From positions 1 to 46,218 of the forward strand of contig JAZQIO010000029.1 in the NCBI GenBank assembly GCA_045541135.1: a stretch of 46,218 bases of DNA, written 5' to 3'. This document shows, one piece after another, positions 23,705 to 32,468 of the stretch; position 1 is the first letter of the stretch; every line of letters begins with the position of its first letter. A model generated the notes under the pieces. That model made no database searches, was not told the DNA's origin, and saw nothing but the letters and a program-made list of their open reading frames with translations. A program made the translations under genes and the position numbers. Source of the DNA: CAZNKU01 sp045541135 (GTDB lineage Bacteria > Bacillota > Clostridia > Monoglobales > Firm-18).

Positions 23705-24947
23705 TCATGTAAGCACCAACCATTTTTGCAAATTTAACAAGGCTTTCGCACTCTATAAACTCGTTGGGCTGATGTGCACCACCGGGCAGACTGAAGTCAC
23801 GACCTGCACCAAAGCCGTACGCGCTGTTGTTGCCGTATTTTAATATAACGGACAAATCCGAAAGGCATGAACCGCATACCATAACATCCTCACCAATGGC
23901 ATCCTTTGCAACTCTTACCATATCATTTATGCTTTCGTGGTCAGGCTCGCTGAAGCCGTAATGGAAATATCTTGTTGTGGGGAAAAATCCGTCACCAACA
24001 ACTCCCAAAGGATTAATTCTTTCATTTATTCTCTTTGTAACTTCTTCTAATTCCTTATAAATCTCTTCTTTGGTTTTAACTGTGTAGAAAACAAAATTAA
24101 CACTTCCCACACCTAAATCGGAACCGTTGTTACCTGCATGTACATCCAAGTAACGAAGTGATGTTTTAGGAATAATAGTGCCCTTGTAAAAACGATTTTC
24201 TTCAAGCTCGGCACTTCTGTTATCTGCAAATTTGTCAATTTCCTCCATTATTATCGGAATAACCTGTGCAGTAAGCTTTGCACTGTCCACGGTATTTACA
24301 GTGTGATATTTAAAACACATTTCACCGCCGCCTGATGCGCAGTGCCAGATCTGAGCATAACGTCCGTCAAGATTTACAATGCGCGTACAAGGATATTTCA
24401 TAACAGAAGCCATTGCACCGTGCGAACCGCCAAATTCTTCGTCGGAATATGAAGCAAACACAAGGTTTGCTCTTGGTTTGAAACCCTTTTCATTTAAAAT
24501 TTTAATAAGGAACATTACTGTTGCAAGGGCATATTTATCGTCACATGCACCTCTGCCAAGAATTTTTCCGTCACGGACTTCACCCAAAAGCGGCTCAAAG
24601 CTCCAGTTTGCAGGGTCACCTATGGGCACTGTATCGTGATGCCCCATAAGCATAAGCTCATCCTTATCCTCTGTACCCTTCCAGCGTGCGGCTACATTGT
24701 ATCTTTTCTCTAAATTTCTGCCCGGGTAATAGTCCTCACACTCTGTAAAGCCATCAATGTCAAGTGGAGAATACAAGTCACTTTCAAGTCCCATATCCTG
24801 ACAAAGCTTGTGTATAAATCTTGCACATTCTTCCTCGTTTCCGTGGTCGCCAAAATTTTCGGAATTAATCTTTACCAAGTCACACAGTATTTTGAAAAGT
24901 TCATCTTTTCTTTCATCTATCAATGCATTCAACATTTTAATATTCAT
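23679..24947 (-). CDS. M20-family zinc metallopeptidase
   Basis: The 422-residue protein is of the ArgE/DapE/CPG2 type. Metal ligands are visible: His103 and Asp105 in MGHHDTVP, Asp136 in GRGACDDK, the general base/ligand Glu170-Glu171 in SDEEFGG, and a late His in GGAHQPNE. A dimerisation domain is inserted in the middle. It would hydrolyse an N-acyl amino acid or short peptide in the cytoplasm. AAGGTGA precedes the ATG. It lies downstream of the GH3 gene, separated by a 348-bp gap that holds a pseudogene. Confidence 0.9.
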   Translation of the reverse strand: MNIKMLNALIDERKDELFKILCDLVKINSENFGDHGNEEECARFIHKLCQDMGLESDLYSPLDIDGFTECEDYYPGRNLEKRYNVAARWKGTEDKDELMLMGHHDTVPIGDPANWSFEPLLGEVRDGKILGRGACDDKYALATVMFLIKILNEKGFKPRANLVFASYSDEEFGGSHGAMASVMKYPCTRIVNLDGRYAQIWHCASGGGEMCFKYHTVNTVDSAKLTAQVIPIIMEEIDKFADNRSAELEENRFYKGTIIPKTSLRYLDVHAGNNGSDLGVGSVNFVFYTVKTKEEIYKELEEVTKRINERINPLGVVGDGFFPTTRYFHYGFSEPDHESINDMVRVAKDAIGEDVMVCGSCLSDLSVILKYGNNSAYGFGAGRDFSLPGGAHQPNEFIECESLVKFAKMVGAYMIDFLEEKI

Positions 24948-25037
24948 ATTTATTCACCTTGTCTTAAAAATTTATGGTAATAATGTATGGAAATTTTACT
25001 TCAACTACGACGCATACTGCCCGTAAATTCGCTAAAT

Positions 25038-25232
25038 TTATTCTGCCCATTTTTTACCGCCAAAATCAAGTATATCATAAAATTCGGCTTATTCATTTCG
25101 TTAAATTCCCTGTTATTCCATATCCATTCCTGTTTTTCAAAAGCCGTCATTATCTCCTTATCAATCAAAAGGGGAACAGCATCTTCTTCAATTCTTCGTC
25201 AGGTTGCATACCGTATTCACAAATCTGAAAGG
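25038..25232 (-). pseudogene. Frameshifted tail of an unknown gene
   Basis: The 24948-25295 gap holds minus-strand pieces that continue one another across frame changes: ETFQICEYGMQPDEELKKM, then AVPLLIDKEIMTAFEKQEWI, WNNREFNEMNKPN, then FDILDFGGKKWAE and a stop at 25038. The pieces look like the end of one protein broken by two frameshifts. No family is recognised. Confidence 0.4.
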
Positions 25233-25242
25233 TTTCCGCATC

Positions 25243-25265
25243 AAATGGTGAATTTTACCAATATA
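25243..25265 (+). repeat. Dispersed repeat AAATGGTGAATTTTRCCAAT, copy 1
   Basis: Matches 29427-29449 at all but one position. Both copies lie 25-31 bp beyond the 3' end of a minus-strand gene (GH3 and the small AraC gene). They bracket the GH3/secreted protein/IS110 segment. Confidence 0.6.
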
Positions 25266-25295
25266 ATAAACACTTGCTTACAGTCTACCTTTCCT

Positions 25296-26993
25296 TTACG
25301 CATGGTACGAAACTGGCCATACACCTTCCGGATAAACTTCTCCAAACAGAACGCCTGCAGTAACCTTGGCACCATTCGGATTTGAAGAAAACGTTATAAC
25401 AACGCTTTCTGCATTGTCAGGGATTGAAATTTCCTCATAAGGTGTATTGGTGACAACAACAATGTTCTTATGCTCCTTGAGGAGTTCTTTCAATTCTTCA
25501 AGATTGCAAAGTTGGTCACGTGAATAATAATTTGTGATTACAACTTTATCATATCGGTCTATTACAGTGCGTATTCGTTCCAGATCCTCTTCATCCCAGC
25601 GATACGCTGTTTCGAGGTAGTCGACCTTTTTGCTGTATTGAAGACAATTTTCATAGAGCATTCCCGAATGCCAATTTATATCGTTGAAATGGAAAATCTT
25701 TTGTTCAATAACAAGCACGGATTCCTCCGGTTTGAGCGGAAGAAATTCCGCATTGTCACGGCAGACAAGCACAGAGCGTCTTGCAACGTCCTTTGCAAGA
25801 TCTGTCAAAGCATGCTTTTTCAAAACTTCCTCAGGCACTATATCATATTCCGCATAATTATGGAAAAGACCATAATTGTACTTCATATTTAGAATTCTAT
25901 AAACTTTGTTGTCCAGTTCATCTTCCGGAATTCTTCCGTTCTTGACAAAGTCCATAATAGCGTTAAAGGTTTCATCAACAAGTTGATTTTCTGCCTTCAT
26001 AAGAACAATATCTGCCCCGGCTTCCAGTGCCAATGCACATGCATTTGCAACGCCGTAGCGTTGTGAGACACCACCCATGGTCATACTATCGGTTGTGATT
26101 ACACCTTCAAAACCTAATTTTTCACGCAAAAGTCCTGTAATAATCTTCTTGGAAACTGTTGCAATGTTATCCGGATCAAGCGCAGGGAATATACTGTGTG
26201 CAATCATAATTGATGGCAATAAGTCTTGTTCTATAAGTACACGATAAGGCAAAAGTTCTCTTTCCCAAAGTGTTTTTTCATCAACATCGATTACGGGAAC
26301 ATTGTAATGGGCATCTACTGCAGATTCACCTCTGCCCGGAAAATGCTTACCTGTGGTTATCATTCCGGAATCCTTATATCCGCGGCAGGTTTCCGCAGCA
26401 TAAAGAGCAACCTCTTCTGCATTATCGGAATATGCTCGTGTACCAATTTCAGGATTTCTCGGATCGGTATTTATATCAAGAACGGGGGAGTGCATCCAGT
26501 TGAACCCAACTGCCTTACATTGTTCACCATTTGCACGTGCAACAAGATATGCCATTTTAGGGTCATTAGTTGCGCGCAATCCCATTGGCTTTGGGAAAAT
26601 GGATGCGCCGCCAAAGAAGAAGTTTGATGCCATGCCGCCTTCCTGGTCGAAGGAAAAATGAAGCGGAATGGAAAGTGGTCTGGACTTTGCAAGCTGTTGA
26701 AATTCCTTAAGAACTGCTTTATAATCCGAAGCCGAACATAGTGGTGCATTGACATATTTGATGTTGCTAAAACTCTTTTTGACAACGGTGCCGCCTCGAG
26801 GGTCAACATAACCCACGGAGCCTCTTGCAATAGGTGTAAGTCTTAAGCCGCCGCAGTGATACTTTGTTATGTAGTCATAGGTATGTTTTTTAGGAACAAC
26901 ACCGGTAAACGCAAGTGTCATACACGCACCTACCTTTTGTTCAAGTGTCATTCTGGAAATAAGACTTTTTAAAAATTCATTTTTCTTCTCCAT
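25296..26993 (-). CDS. GH3 family glycosidase, NagZ-type
   Basis: The 565-residue protein has a (beta/alpha)8 GH3 domain with KHFPGRGESAVDAH: Lys216-His217 bind substrate, and Asp227-x-His229 is the NagZ acid/base dyad. The nucleophile is Asp302 in TTDSMTM. A second alpha/beta domain (about 390-565) follows, unlike short Gram-negative NagZ and like the two-domain Firmicutes type. There is no signal peptide. It should remove N-acetylglucosamine or a related beta-linked sugar, perhaps in wall recycling or glycan use. GGAGAAAACT precedes the ATG. Confidence 0.9.
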   Translation of the reverse strand: MEKKNEFLKSLISRMTLEQKVGACMTLAFTGVVPKKHTYDYITKYHCGGLRLTPIARGSVGYVDPRGGTVVKKSFSNIKYVNAPLCSASDYKAVLKEFQQLAKSRPLSIPLHFSFDQEGGMASNFFFGGASIFPKPMGLRATNDPKMAYLVARANGEQCKAVGFNWMHSPVLDINTDPRNPEIGTRAYSDNAEEVALYAAETCRGYKDSGMITTGKHFPGRGESAVDAHYNVPVIDVDEKTLWERELLPYRVLIEQDLLPSIMIAHSIFPALDPDNIATVSKKIITGLLREKLGFEGVITTDSMTMGGVSQRYGVANACALALEAGADIVLMKAENQLVDETFNAIMDFVKNGRIPEDELDNKVYRILNMKYNYGLFHNYAEYDIVPEEVLKKHALTDLAKDVARRSVLVCRDNAEFLPLKPEESVLVIEQKIFHFNDINWHSGMLYENCLQYSKKVDYLETAYRWDEEDLERIRTVIDRYDKVVITNYYSRDQLCNLEELKELLKEHKNIVVVTNTPYEEISIPDNAESVVITFSSNPNGAKVTAGVLFGEVYPEGVWPVSYHA

Positions 26994-27084
26994 AGTTTTC
27001 TCCTTTTCTTGTTTTTTGACATTTATTTTTCAAAAAAGATTTTTAATCAGTTCCGCTATATTCAGCTCATTTGAAATTAAAATA

Positions 27085-27119
27085 TTAACCGCTGCAGATA
27101 TTGTATCCACAGCGGTTAA
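27085..27119 (-). terminator. Hairpin terminator of the secreted-protein gene
   Basis: TTAACCGCTG (27085-27094) pairs with CAGCGGTTAA (27110-27119). On the minus strand it is followed by TATTTTAATTT. It lies about 83 bp after the stop at 27202 and before the GH3 gene. Confidence 0.6.
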
Positions 27120-27201
27120 GTTTACCGAAATAACAAATTTAAGGAATACTAAAGGGGGATTAGAAATCAAAATGCTATTTCATGTAAACCAAAATAAAGT
27201 A

Positions 27202-28467
27202 TTATTTTTCCAATGCTTCTACAAGAGGTTTTGCACTTGCCAATGAATCAAATACAAATACTTTATATTTAGCCGCATCAGTTGGAAATGTTTCATCATC
27301 AATTGTATAAGTAATATCTGATGTCAAAGCAGTATATGACTCACTTACCTTAACTTTTTCCACTTTACCGTTAGCATTGTATGCTGCAACTACAACCTGC
27401 AATGTTGTACCTTCAGCCAATGCTCCGGCTTTTAGAGTAGCTGTCTTTGTAGCTGCATCGTATGTAATAGCTGCATCTTCCGTTTCTTCCGGTTCTTCCG
27501 TTACAGGAGCATTACTTGCTTTATCACCCAATACACTGAACAAAATGTCATCATAATGAGCTATTGAAACAGGTGCTTGGATATTTGCAGTACTAGAAGA
27601 ATAAGAACCAACAGCCGCAGCATTCAACTGAAGTCCACCATCAGCAAAAGCAGCAGAGTCCGTAGCCTTATAGCATGCAACCTGTATATCATTTACAAAT
27701 ACACCTGCAAGCAACAAACCATCAACAAGAGCATATCTTGTATCAACAGTATACCATGTATCAGCATCTACTTCAACAGTATTTGCCCATAGCTCTTCAA
27801 ATGCATTATTAGCACCCAATTCTAAAGTTCCTGTTGTTGCATCATACTTAGTAGTAAAAATTAAAGATACTCCTGCAGCAGTGTCTTTTACATTATGATA
27901 AAATAGGTTTCTGTCTGCTGTTAAAGATGCAGCAGGAAGTCTGAAATCAAATGATACAGAATAAACATCATCTGAAAGATTGAAATCAGCATAGTTACTA
28001 GCTACATCAGCAGTAAAACCACTAGATCTAAAAGCAGGATAAGTAATTTCATAATAATAATTGCCATTTTCTTCAAGAGTAGCTATAGTACCCTTACTCT
28101 CATACGCAGATTTGTAGAAAATAAAACATGCAGCAAAAGTACTATCAGCAAGCTTATTAGATGGCCAAAATTTTCTTACTCGATAATTACCAGATTGAGC
28201 AGTAAAAGTCTCACCCTCATAGTAACCTTCCTGAGCTGATGAGTCACCATTTGTACCACTAACACCATACCTAGTACCAACAACGGCATTGCTCCATGTA
28301 CTATTACCTTTTATAAGCATACCGTCCCAGTTGTATATTGTATACACATCTGTATCTTCATCGACATTTACCAATCCTACATCCTCGTTTGCATCTGCAC
28401 TAACACCAACTGAAAGTGAAGTCAGCAGCATGCACACCATTAAAAACACGCCAAAAAACTTTTTCAT
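27202..28467 (-). CDS. Secreted protein with lectin/laminin-like domain and Clostridial C-terminal domain
   Basis: The 421-residue protein has a signal peptide (MKKFFGVFLMVCMLLTSLSV, cleavage near VSA-DA). A beta-rich middle (about 100-310) shows VYSVSFDFRLPA and TWYTVDTRYALVDGLLLAG, typical of concanavalin-like carbohydrate-associated folds. A Glu/Thr linker (TEEPEETED) leads to an ~85-residue C-terminal domain ending KYKVFVFDSLASAKPLVEAL. That domain resembles the end of the 1794-residue lyase at 34641. No catalytic motif is seen, so a binding or scaffold role on extracellular glycans is likely. GAGGAGAG precedes the ATG. Confidence 0.75.
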   Translation of the reverse strand: MKKFFGVFLMVCMLLTSLSVGVSADANEDVGLVNVDEDTDVYTIYNWDGMLIKGNSTWSNAVVGTRYGVSGTNGDSSAQEGYYEGETFTAQSGNYRVRKFWPSNKLADSTFAACFIFYKSAYESKGTIATLEENGNYYYEITYPAFRSSGFTADVASNYADFNLSDDVYSVSFDFRLPAASLTADRNLFYHNVKDTAAGVSLIFTTKYDATTGTLELGANNAFEELWANTVEVDADTWYTVDTRYALVDGLLLAGVFVNDIQVACYKATDSAAFADGGLQLNAAAVGSYSSSTANIQAPVSIAHYDDILFSVLGDKASNAPVTEEPEETEDAAITYDAATKTATLKAGALAEGTTLQVVVAAYNANGKVEKVKVSESYTALTSDITYTIDDETFPTDAAKYKVFVFDSLASAKPLVEALEK

Positions 28468-28528
28468 TTAAACACTCTCCTCGTATAATATCTTTATAGA
28501 TATATTTTTTATATTTAAAATATCAATC

Positions 28529-28567
28529 GGTTTGGTAAACCTATGATATAATTGACTTGGTGTCAAT
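28529..28567. promoter_or_regulatory. Two adjacent palindromes upstream of the secreted-protein gene
   Basis: GGTTT-GGT-AAACC (28529-28541) and ATTGAC-N5-GTCAAT (28551-28567) lie 60-100 bp upstream of the minus-strand gene and directly before the IS110 relic. They could be operators or the trimmed edge of the insertion. Confidence 0.35.
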
Positions 28568-28582
28568 CAGGTAATAGTTCTT

Positions 28583-29269
28583 TTGTCTCCTGTTGAACCA
28601 TTGCGGTTGCTTCATAATAAGTCTGTTCCCCTGATATGGAAGTTAACTTCAAACCGGCTGGCTGTTTTCTTAAGCATCGGTAGAATCAACAAAGAGGTAT
28701 ACATCGGTGACTATCGTTACAAAGCACTTCAGAACCTTACACGAGCACGTTATTTCGCTGTTTCCAACCTTATCAAAGAAAAGCAACGTTTTATGAACAT
28801 ACTCTTTAAGAAGTATTCTACTATGACGCAGGAGAAGGTATTTAGCGATACCTTCAGCACTACTGCTCTTGCTGTCTACGATGAGTTTGAATCCGCAGAA
28901 GCATTGGCAGGTATGGACTTACATGAGCTTACTGCTTTTATTATGGAAAAGGGGAAAAACCGTTTCCAAAATCAAGCTCAGCTTGCAAAATACGCAGGGC
29001 TTGCTTGGAAACAACATCAATCCGGAGATTTCGAAACGCAAACAACAAGGCTTATTAACTCCGGTAATCGATTTTTAAAGTATTATCTGTGCGAAGCAGC
29101 ATTTTCTCTTGTAAGATGCGACAAGGAATATAGCGACTTCTATCACCTCAAATACAAAGAGGTAAACAGATTTCAACACAAACGTGCACTCGCATTAACT
29201 GCTCGTAAATTTGTGCGGTTAGTCTTTCGACTGCTGAAAGACAATCGTTTATATACTTCGGCAGAATAG
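28583..29269 (+). pseudogene. IS110-family transposase, N-terminally truncated
   Basis: About 228 codons remain. The C-terminal transposase_20 domain is clear (NQAQLAKYAGLAWKQHQSG, TTRLINSGNRFLKYYL, ALTARKFVRLVFRLL), with the conserved Ser in RLINSGNR. The middle LQNLTRARYFAVSNLIKEKQ is also typical. The N-terminal DEDD nuclease domain is missing and the first ~30 codons look out of frame. Intact family members have about 400 residues. The element is dead and gives a fixed boundary between the GH3 block and the AraC/Gfo block. 29270-29420 is its noncoding remainder. Confidence 0.85.
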
Positions 29270-29426
29270 CAAAGCTTTTCTGCTGAAATCAGGTCACTCG
29301 GCTCATTTTTAAAAATTTGGTCGACAGAGTTTAGGTGGGTGTTTTGCGCCTTTTAGGATTTGGTAAAAAATATTTGCTTTTTTACTTATTTTCCTCTTGA
29401 CATTTCACCGCTGGACTTATTAAATA

Positions 29427-29449
29427 AAATGGTGAATTTTGCCAATATA
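29427..29449 (+). repeat. Dispersed repeat AAATGGTGAATTTTRCCAAT, copy 2
   Basis: See 25243-25265. This copy has G in place of A in the CC-flanking position and lies downstream of the small AraC gene. Confidence 0.6.
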
Positions 29450-29474
29450 ATTAATGTTTAATTATAATAACTGT

Positions 29475-29816
29475 TCAACTATTAGTCTCACGAAAAACCT
29501 TTGGTGAAACTCCTGTATGCTTTCTAAAAACCCTGCTGAAATATAACGGATCAGAATACCCGAGAGCATCTGCAATATCCTCATTATTCATATCTGTATT
29601 CAGTAAAAATTTTTTAGCTGCTTCAATTCTTAAATTTGTACGAAACCTTTGTGGCGACACACCGATATGCTGTCTGAAAACGGTGATAAAATATTTTCTT
29701 TCCATATTGCAAATATTAGCATAATATTGAATAGTATGATTTTCCGAATAATTATTTTTTATAAAATCTACAACTTTATTTATTCGATGCAAATTATCAA
29801 AATCTATTCTGTTCAT
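29475..29816 (-). CDS. Stand-alone AraC HTH protein
   Basis: The 113-residue protein consists of the double HTH only: CNMERKYFITVFRQHIGVSP and LGYSDPLYFSRVFRKHTGVSP are both complete. No sensor domain is present, as in MarA/SoxS-type regulators. GGTGA lies 9 nt before the ATG at 29816; an upstream TTG at 29825 overlaps it. It starts 26 nt after the Gfo/Idh stop, so it is probably cotranscribed. Either a genuine sensorless activator or a full regulator that lost its N-terminal half; the good ribosome site favours the first. Confidence 0.8.
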   Translation of the reverse strand: MNRIDFDNLHRINKVVDFIKNNYSENHTIQYYANICNMERKYFITVFRQHIGVSPQRFRTNLRIEAAKKFLLNTDMNNEDIADALGYSDPLYFSRVFRKHTGVSPKVFRETNS

Positions 29817-29842
29817 AATAATCAATCACCACACACTAAAAA

Positions 29843-31147
29843 TTATAAATCTTTAATCTTTCGTCCCAAAACATCTTCTATTCTTACAGGCATTCCCGAA
29901 GCCATAGATTTGTTTGCACATATACCTGTCATAATGCTTGAAACACCGTCAACATGAGATGCAGCACGGTTTAAAGGATCATCTGTCGGGGTACCGAAAA
30001 TATCCTGACGAAGAACATTATCGCCACCGCCATGTCCGCCTTCACCTTCTTCGATTTCAACCTCATAACCTTCAGCAAACATTGGATAAACAATTATTTT
30101 TTTGGAATCCACAGCACCTTCTGCAGCTGATGAACCGCCCCCGCTTACATAAGCTTTTTCAAGGACACGCAATTCTATTCTGCCTTTTGTACCTGTAAAT
30201 GATACATTGAAGCCTTCTATAGGTGAATAAGCATTCAAAGAGTATGACATTACTGCACCGTTTTTATAAGTAACCAACACATTCATTGTATCTTCAATAG
30301 AAATGTTATCGCCAAATACGCTTTGGTCTCTTAAATATCCGTCTTCATGCTCTGCCTTTAAGAAAGCATTTTCAAACCACTCGTTACCTTCCATATGAAG
30401 TGCAAATGGGTCATTCTTAGCATATTCGCTGCCGTGTGCTCTGTTATAGAATTTAGTAATTCCTCTTTCTTCGGCATTTTCTCTGCCGTAGAATTTAAGA
30501 CCTCCCTGTGCATATACTGTTTCGGGATATGTACCAAGCCAGAAATTAACAAGGTCAAAATGGTGTGTTGATTTATGAACCATAAGACCGCCGCTGTTTT
30601 TCTTATCTCTGTGCCATCTTCTGAAATAATCTGCACCATGTTTAGTGTTAAGGCACCATTCAAAATGTACCTGAGTTACCTTGCCGATAGTATCGTTCAT
30701 AATAAGCTCACGTATCTTAGAATTGTGGGGTGCATATCTGTAATTGAATGTAACTCTTAAATTTCTGCCGGTATCCTCGATAGCATCAAGAATTTCGTTA
30801 CATTTTACCTCATCCATTGTCATTGGTTTTTCTGAAATAACATCACAACCAAGCTCCATAGCACGTTTAATATATTTATGGTGTGTTCTGTCTATTGAGG
30901 TTACAATAACGTAGTCCGGTTTTTGTTCTTCAATCATTTTGTCAAACTCATCAGCCATATACATTTTCACAGGCTTATCATAACCGTATTTTTCAACAAG
31001 AAGCTTGTTTGCATATTCCATTCTTGTTTTGTTTATATCACAAAAAGCCACTATTTCTGATGTTTCACTAAAATTCTGTGCAATTGAACCGTAAAAAAAT
31101 CTTGCACGGTTTCCAAGACCAACTTCAACATATCTCTTCTTTTTCAT
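29843..31147 (-). CDS. Gfo/Idh/MocA-family oxidoreductase
   Basis: The 434-residue protein begins KKKRYVEVGLGNRARFFYG, a Rossmann loop with GLGNRA where other family members have GxGxxG, and carries DVISEKPMTMDE. HKSTHHFDLVNFWLG includes the catalytic His pair region, and EGGHGGGDN is shared with the gene at 20621. It is longer than the usual ~350. GAAGG precedes the ATG. Upstream (31148-31368) is a 221-bp gap holding the AraC terminator and a TATAAT without a good -35, fitting activation by the flanking AraC protein. Confidence 0.88.
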   Translation of the reverse strand: MKKKRYVEVGLGNRARFFYGSIAQNFSETSEIVAFCDINKTRMEYANKLLVEKYGYDKPVKMYMADEFDKMIEEQKPDYVIVTSIDRTHHKYIKRAMELGCDVISEKPMTMDEVKCNEILDAIEDTGRNLRVTFNYRYAPHNSKIRELIMNDTIGKVTQVHFEWCLNTKHGADYFRRWHRDKKNSGGLMVHKSTHHFDLVNFWLGTYPETVYAQGGLKFYGRENAEERGITKFYNRAHGSEYAKNDPFALHMEGNEWFENAFLKAEHEDGYLRDQSVFGDNISIEDTMNVLVTYKNGAVMSYSLNAYSPIEGFNVSFTGTKGRIELRVLEKAYVSGGGSSAAEGAVDSKKIIVYPMFAEGYEVEIEEGEGGHGGGDNVLRQDIFGTPTDDPLNRAASHVDGVSSIMTGICANKSMASGMPVRIEDVLGRKIKDL

Positions 31148-31311
31148 TGTTTTGCCTTCTTTCTAAATTCTTTTACTTTATTATAATTGATACTTCATAA
31201 TATTTACTTTATCTTTTTTTACTGCTTTTTGTACTATTTTTACTTATAAATTAAAAAAAACTTAAATAAAGCTTAAAATACACAAAAAAATGTTTAAAAT
31301 TCAAAAATGAA

Positions 31312-31345
31312 GGGAATGTAAAAAAACTTGTTTTTTACATTCCCC
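31312..31345. terminator. Terminator of the AraC gene at 31369
   Basis: GGGAATGTAAAAAA pairs with TTTTTTACATTCCC across CTTG, a near-perfect 14-bp stem. It lies 25 bp after the minus-strand stop. Confidence 0.75.
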
Positions 31346-31368
31346 ATTTTTCAGATATTTAATTTTCC

Positions 31369-32193
31369 TTACATTGTTGATTTTTTACTGTTTCTGTATT
31401 TGCTGGCACTGCATCCGATAATTTTTTGGAATTGTCTGCAAAAGTAAGACTGATTGTTATACCCGCAAGCATGTGCTATTTCTGTCAAAGACATATTTGT
31501 ATCAGAAATTAAAGATACCGCATTTTTTATCCTTATATTGTTAATATAATCCATCAGACCGATTCCGGTAGTTTTCTTAAAAGATCTGGAAAAATACGAA
31601 GGATTCATATTAACCATTTTAGCAACTTCGGAAAGTGTCAGTTTTTCGCTGAAGTTATTAAATACATACCTTATTACTATATTTATCTCATTACTTTCTG
31701 TACTGAAAGAATCAATATAGCTGTCCTCCTTATCAATAAAAATCAATTTGTATACATTTACCATTAACTCATATACAAGATTATTGATAATCTGACTACT
31801 GAAAAAATCATTATTTTTGTACTCCCTACGTATTTTTGTAAAAATACCATCAATATGTTTCTTCTTGTTATCGGGTACATTAATATGAATAAAATCAAAA
31901 CAAGCTTTGAACTTTTCGGAATTAGTACCTAAAGAATCAATAGCATTATCGTTAATATAGATTTTAATATTCTCTCCATACAGGGTATCAGGTTTTTTTG
32001 TCATATGAAGTTTATTCTTATTAATAAGCACAATATCTCCTGCACTTATATCAAACAGATTATCATCAATAAGATAACGCACCTTGCCGGAAAATAAATA
32101 ATATATCTCATAATAGTCATGACAGTGGAACTTCGGCATATCTCGTGTACTACTATTAAATTTTTTTTGTTCAAATTTTAAAAAATGTTCCAT
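31369..32193 (-). CDS. AraC-family transcriptional regulator
   Basis: The 274-residue protein has a cupin sensor with the classic FHCHDYYEIYYLFSG and DIVLINKNKLHM strands. The C-terminal HTH shows MNPSYFSRSFKKTTG and CGYNNQSYFCRQFQKIIG. It is encoded just upstream of, and in line with, the Gfo/Idh gene at 31147, its likely target. Confidence 0.9.
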   Translation of the reverse strand: MEHFLKFEQKKFNSSTRDMPKFHCHDYYEIYYLFSGKVRYLIDDNLFDISAGDIVLINKNKLHMTKKPDTLYGENIKIYINDNAIDSLGTNSEKFKACFDFIHINVPDNKKKHIDGIFTKIRREYKNNDFFSSQIINNLVYELMVNVYKLIFIDKEDSYIDSFSTESNEINIVIRYVFNNFSEKLTLSEVAKMVNMNPSYFSRSFKKTTGIGLMDYINNIRIKNAVSLISDTNMSLTEIAHACGYNNQSYFCRQFQKIIGCSASKYRNSKKSTM

Positions 32194-32327
32194 TATGCAA
32201 ACATTCCTTACTTTATCATTTTAATTTTTCATATTTCTTTTTCTGAATTATATGACAAAAATAACTTTATTACTATACACAAAATTTCGATTTAATTACA
32301 ATTCAATTTCTTTATCAATAACAATCA

Positions 32328-32467
32328 AAGACAAGGGGACGGTTCTATTGTCTTTTATTCCGCTATCACTTTTTTGTCTTGGTAACCTTGGCATAACACA
32401 CCACCTCAACAAGATTATATCATATATTGACTAACTCATCAAGACAACAGAACCGTCCCCTTGTCTT
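32328..32467 (-). mobile_element. Internally deleted RAYT/REP element (MITE-like)
   Basis: Two inverted REP palindromes (32328-32354 and 32441-32467, AAGACAA-GGGGACGGTTCT type) bracket 86 bp. On the minus strand that stretch holds a ribosome site (GAGGTGG), an ATG at 32394 and 13 codons MPRLPRQKSDSGI, the usual N terminus of REP-associated tyrosine (Y1) transposases. The frame then runs straight into the second REP. The body of the transposase has been lost while both ends are kept, so it could be moved in trans by an intact RAYT. Confidence 0.75.
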
Positions 32468-32468
32468 C

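Noticed and set aside
24974..25385. Plus-strand frames of 84 and 132 codons after the M20 gene
   Set aside because: The minus strand carries a more coherent frameshifted protein tail, and the plus frames lack start signals.
26226..26627. Plus-strand frame of 133 codons opposite the GH3 gene
   Set aside because: Antisense shadow with no ribosome site or recognisable domain.
27016..27246. 76-codon plus-strand frame between GH3 and the secreted protein
   Set aside because: It spans the terminator hairpin and overlaps the end of a real gene; nothing protein-like is seen.
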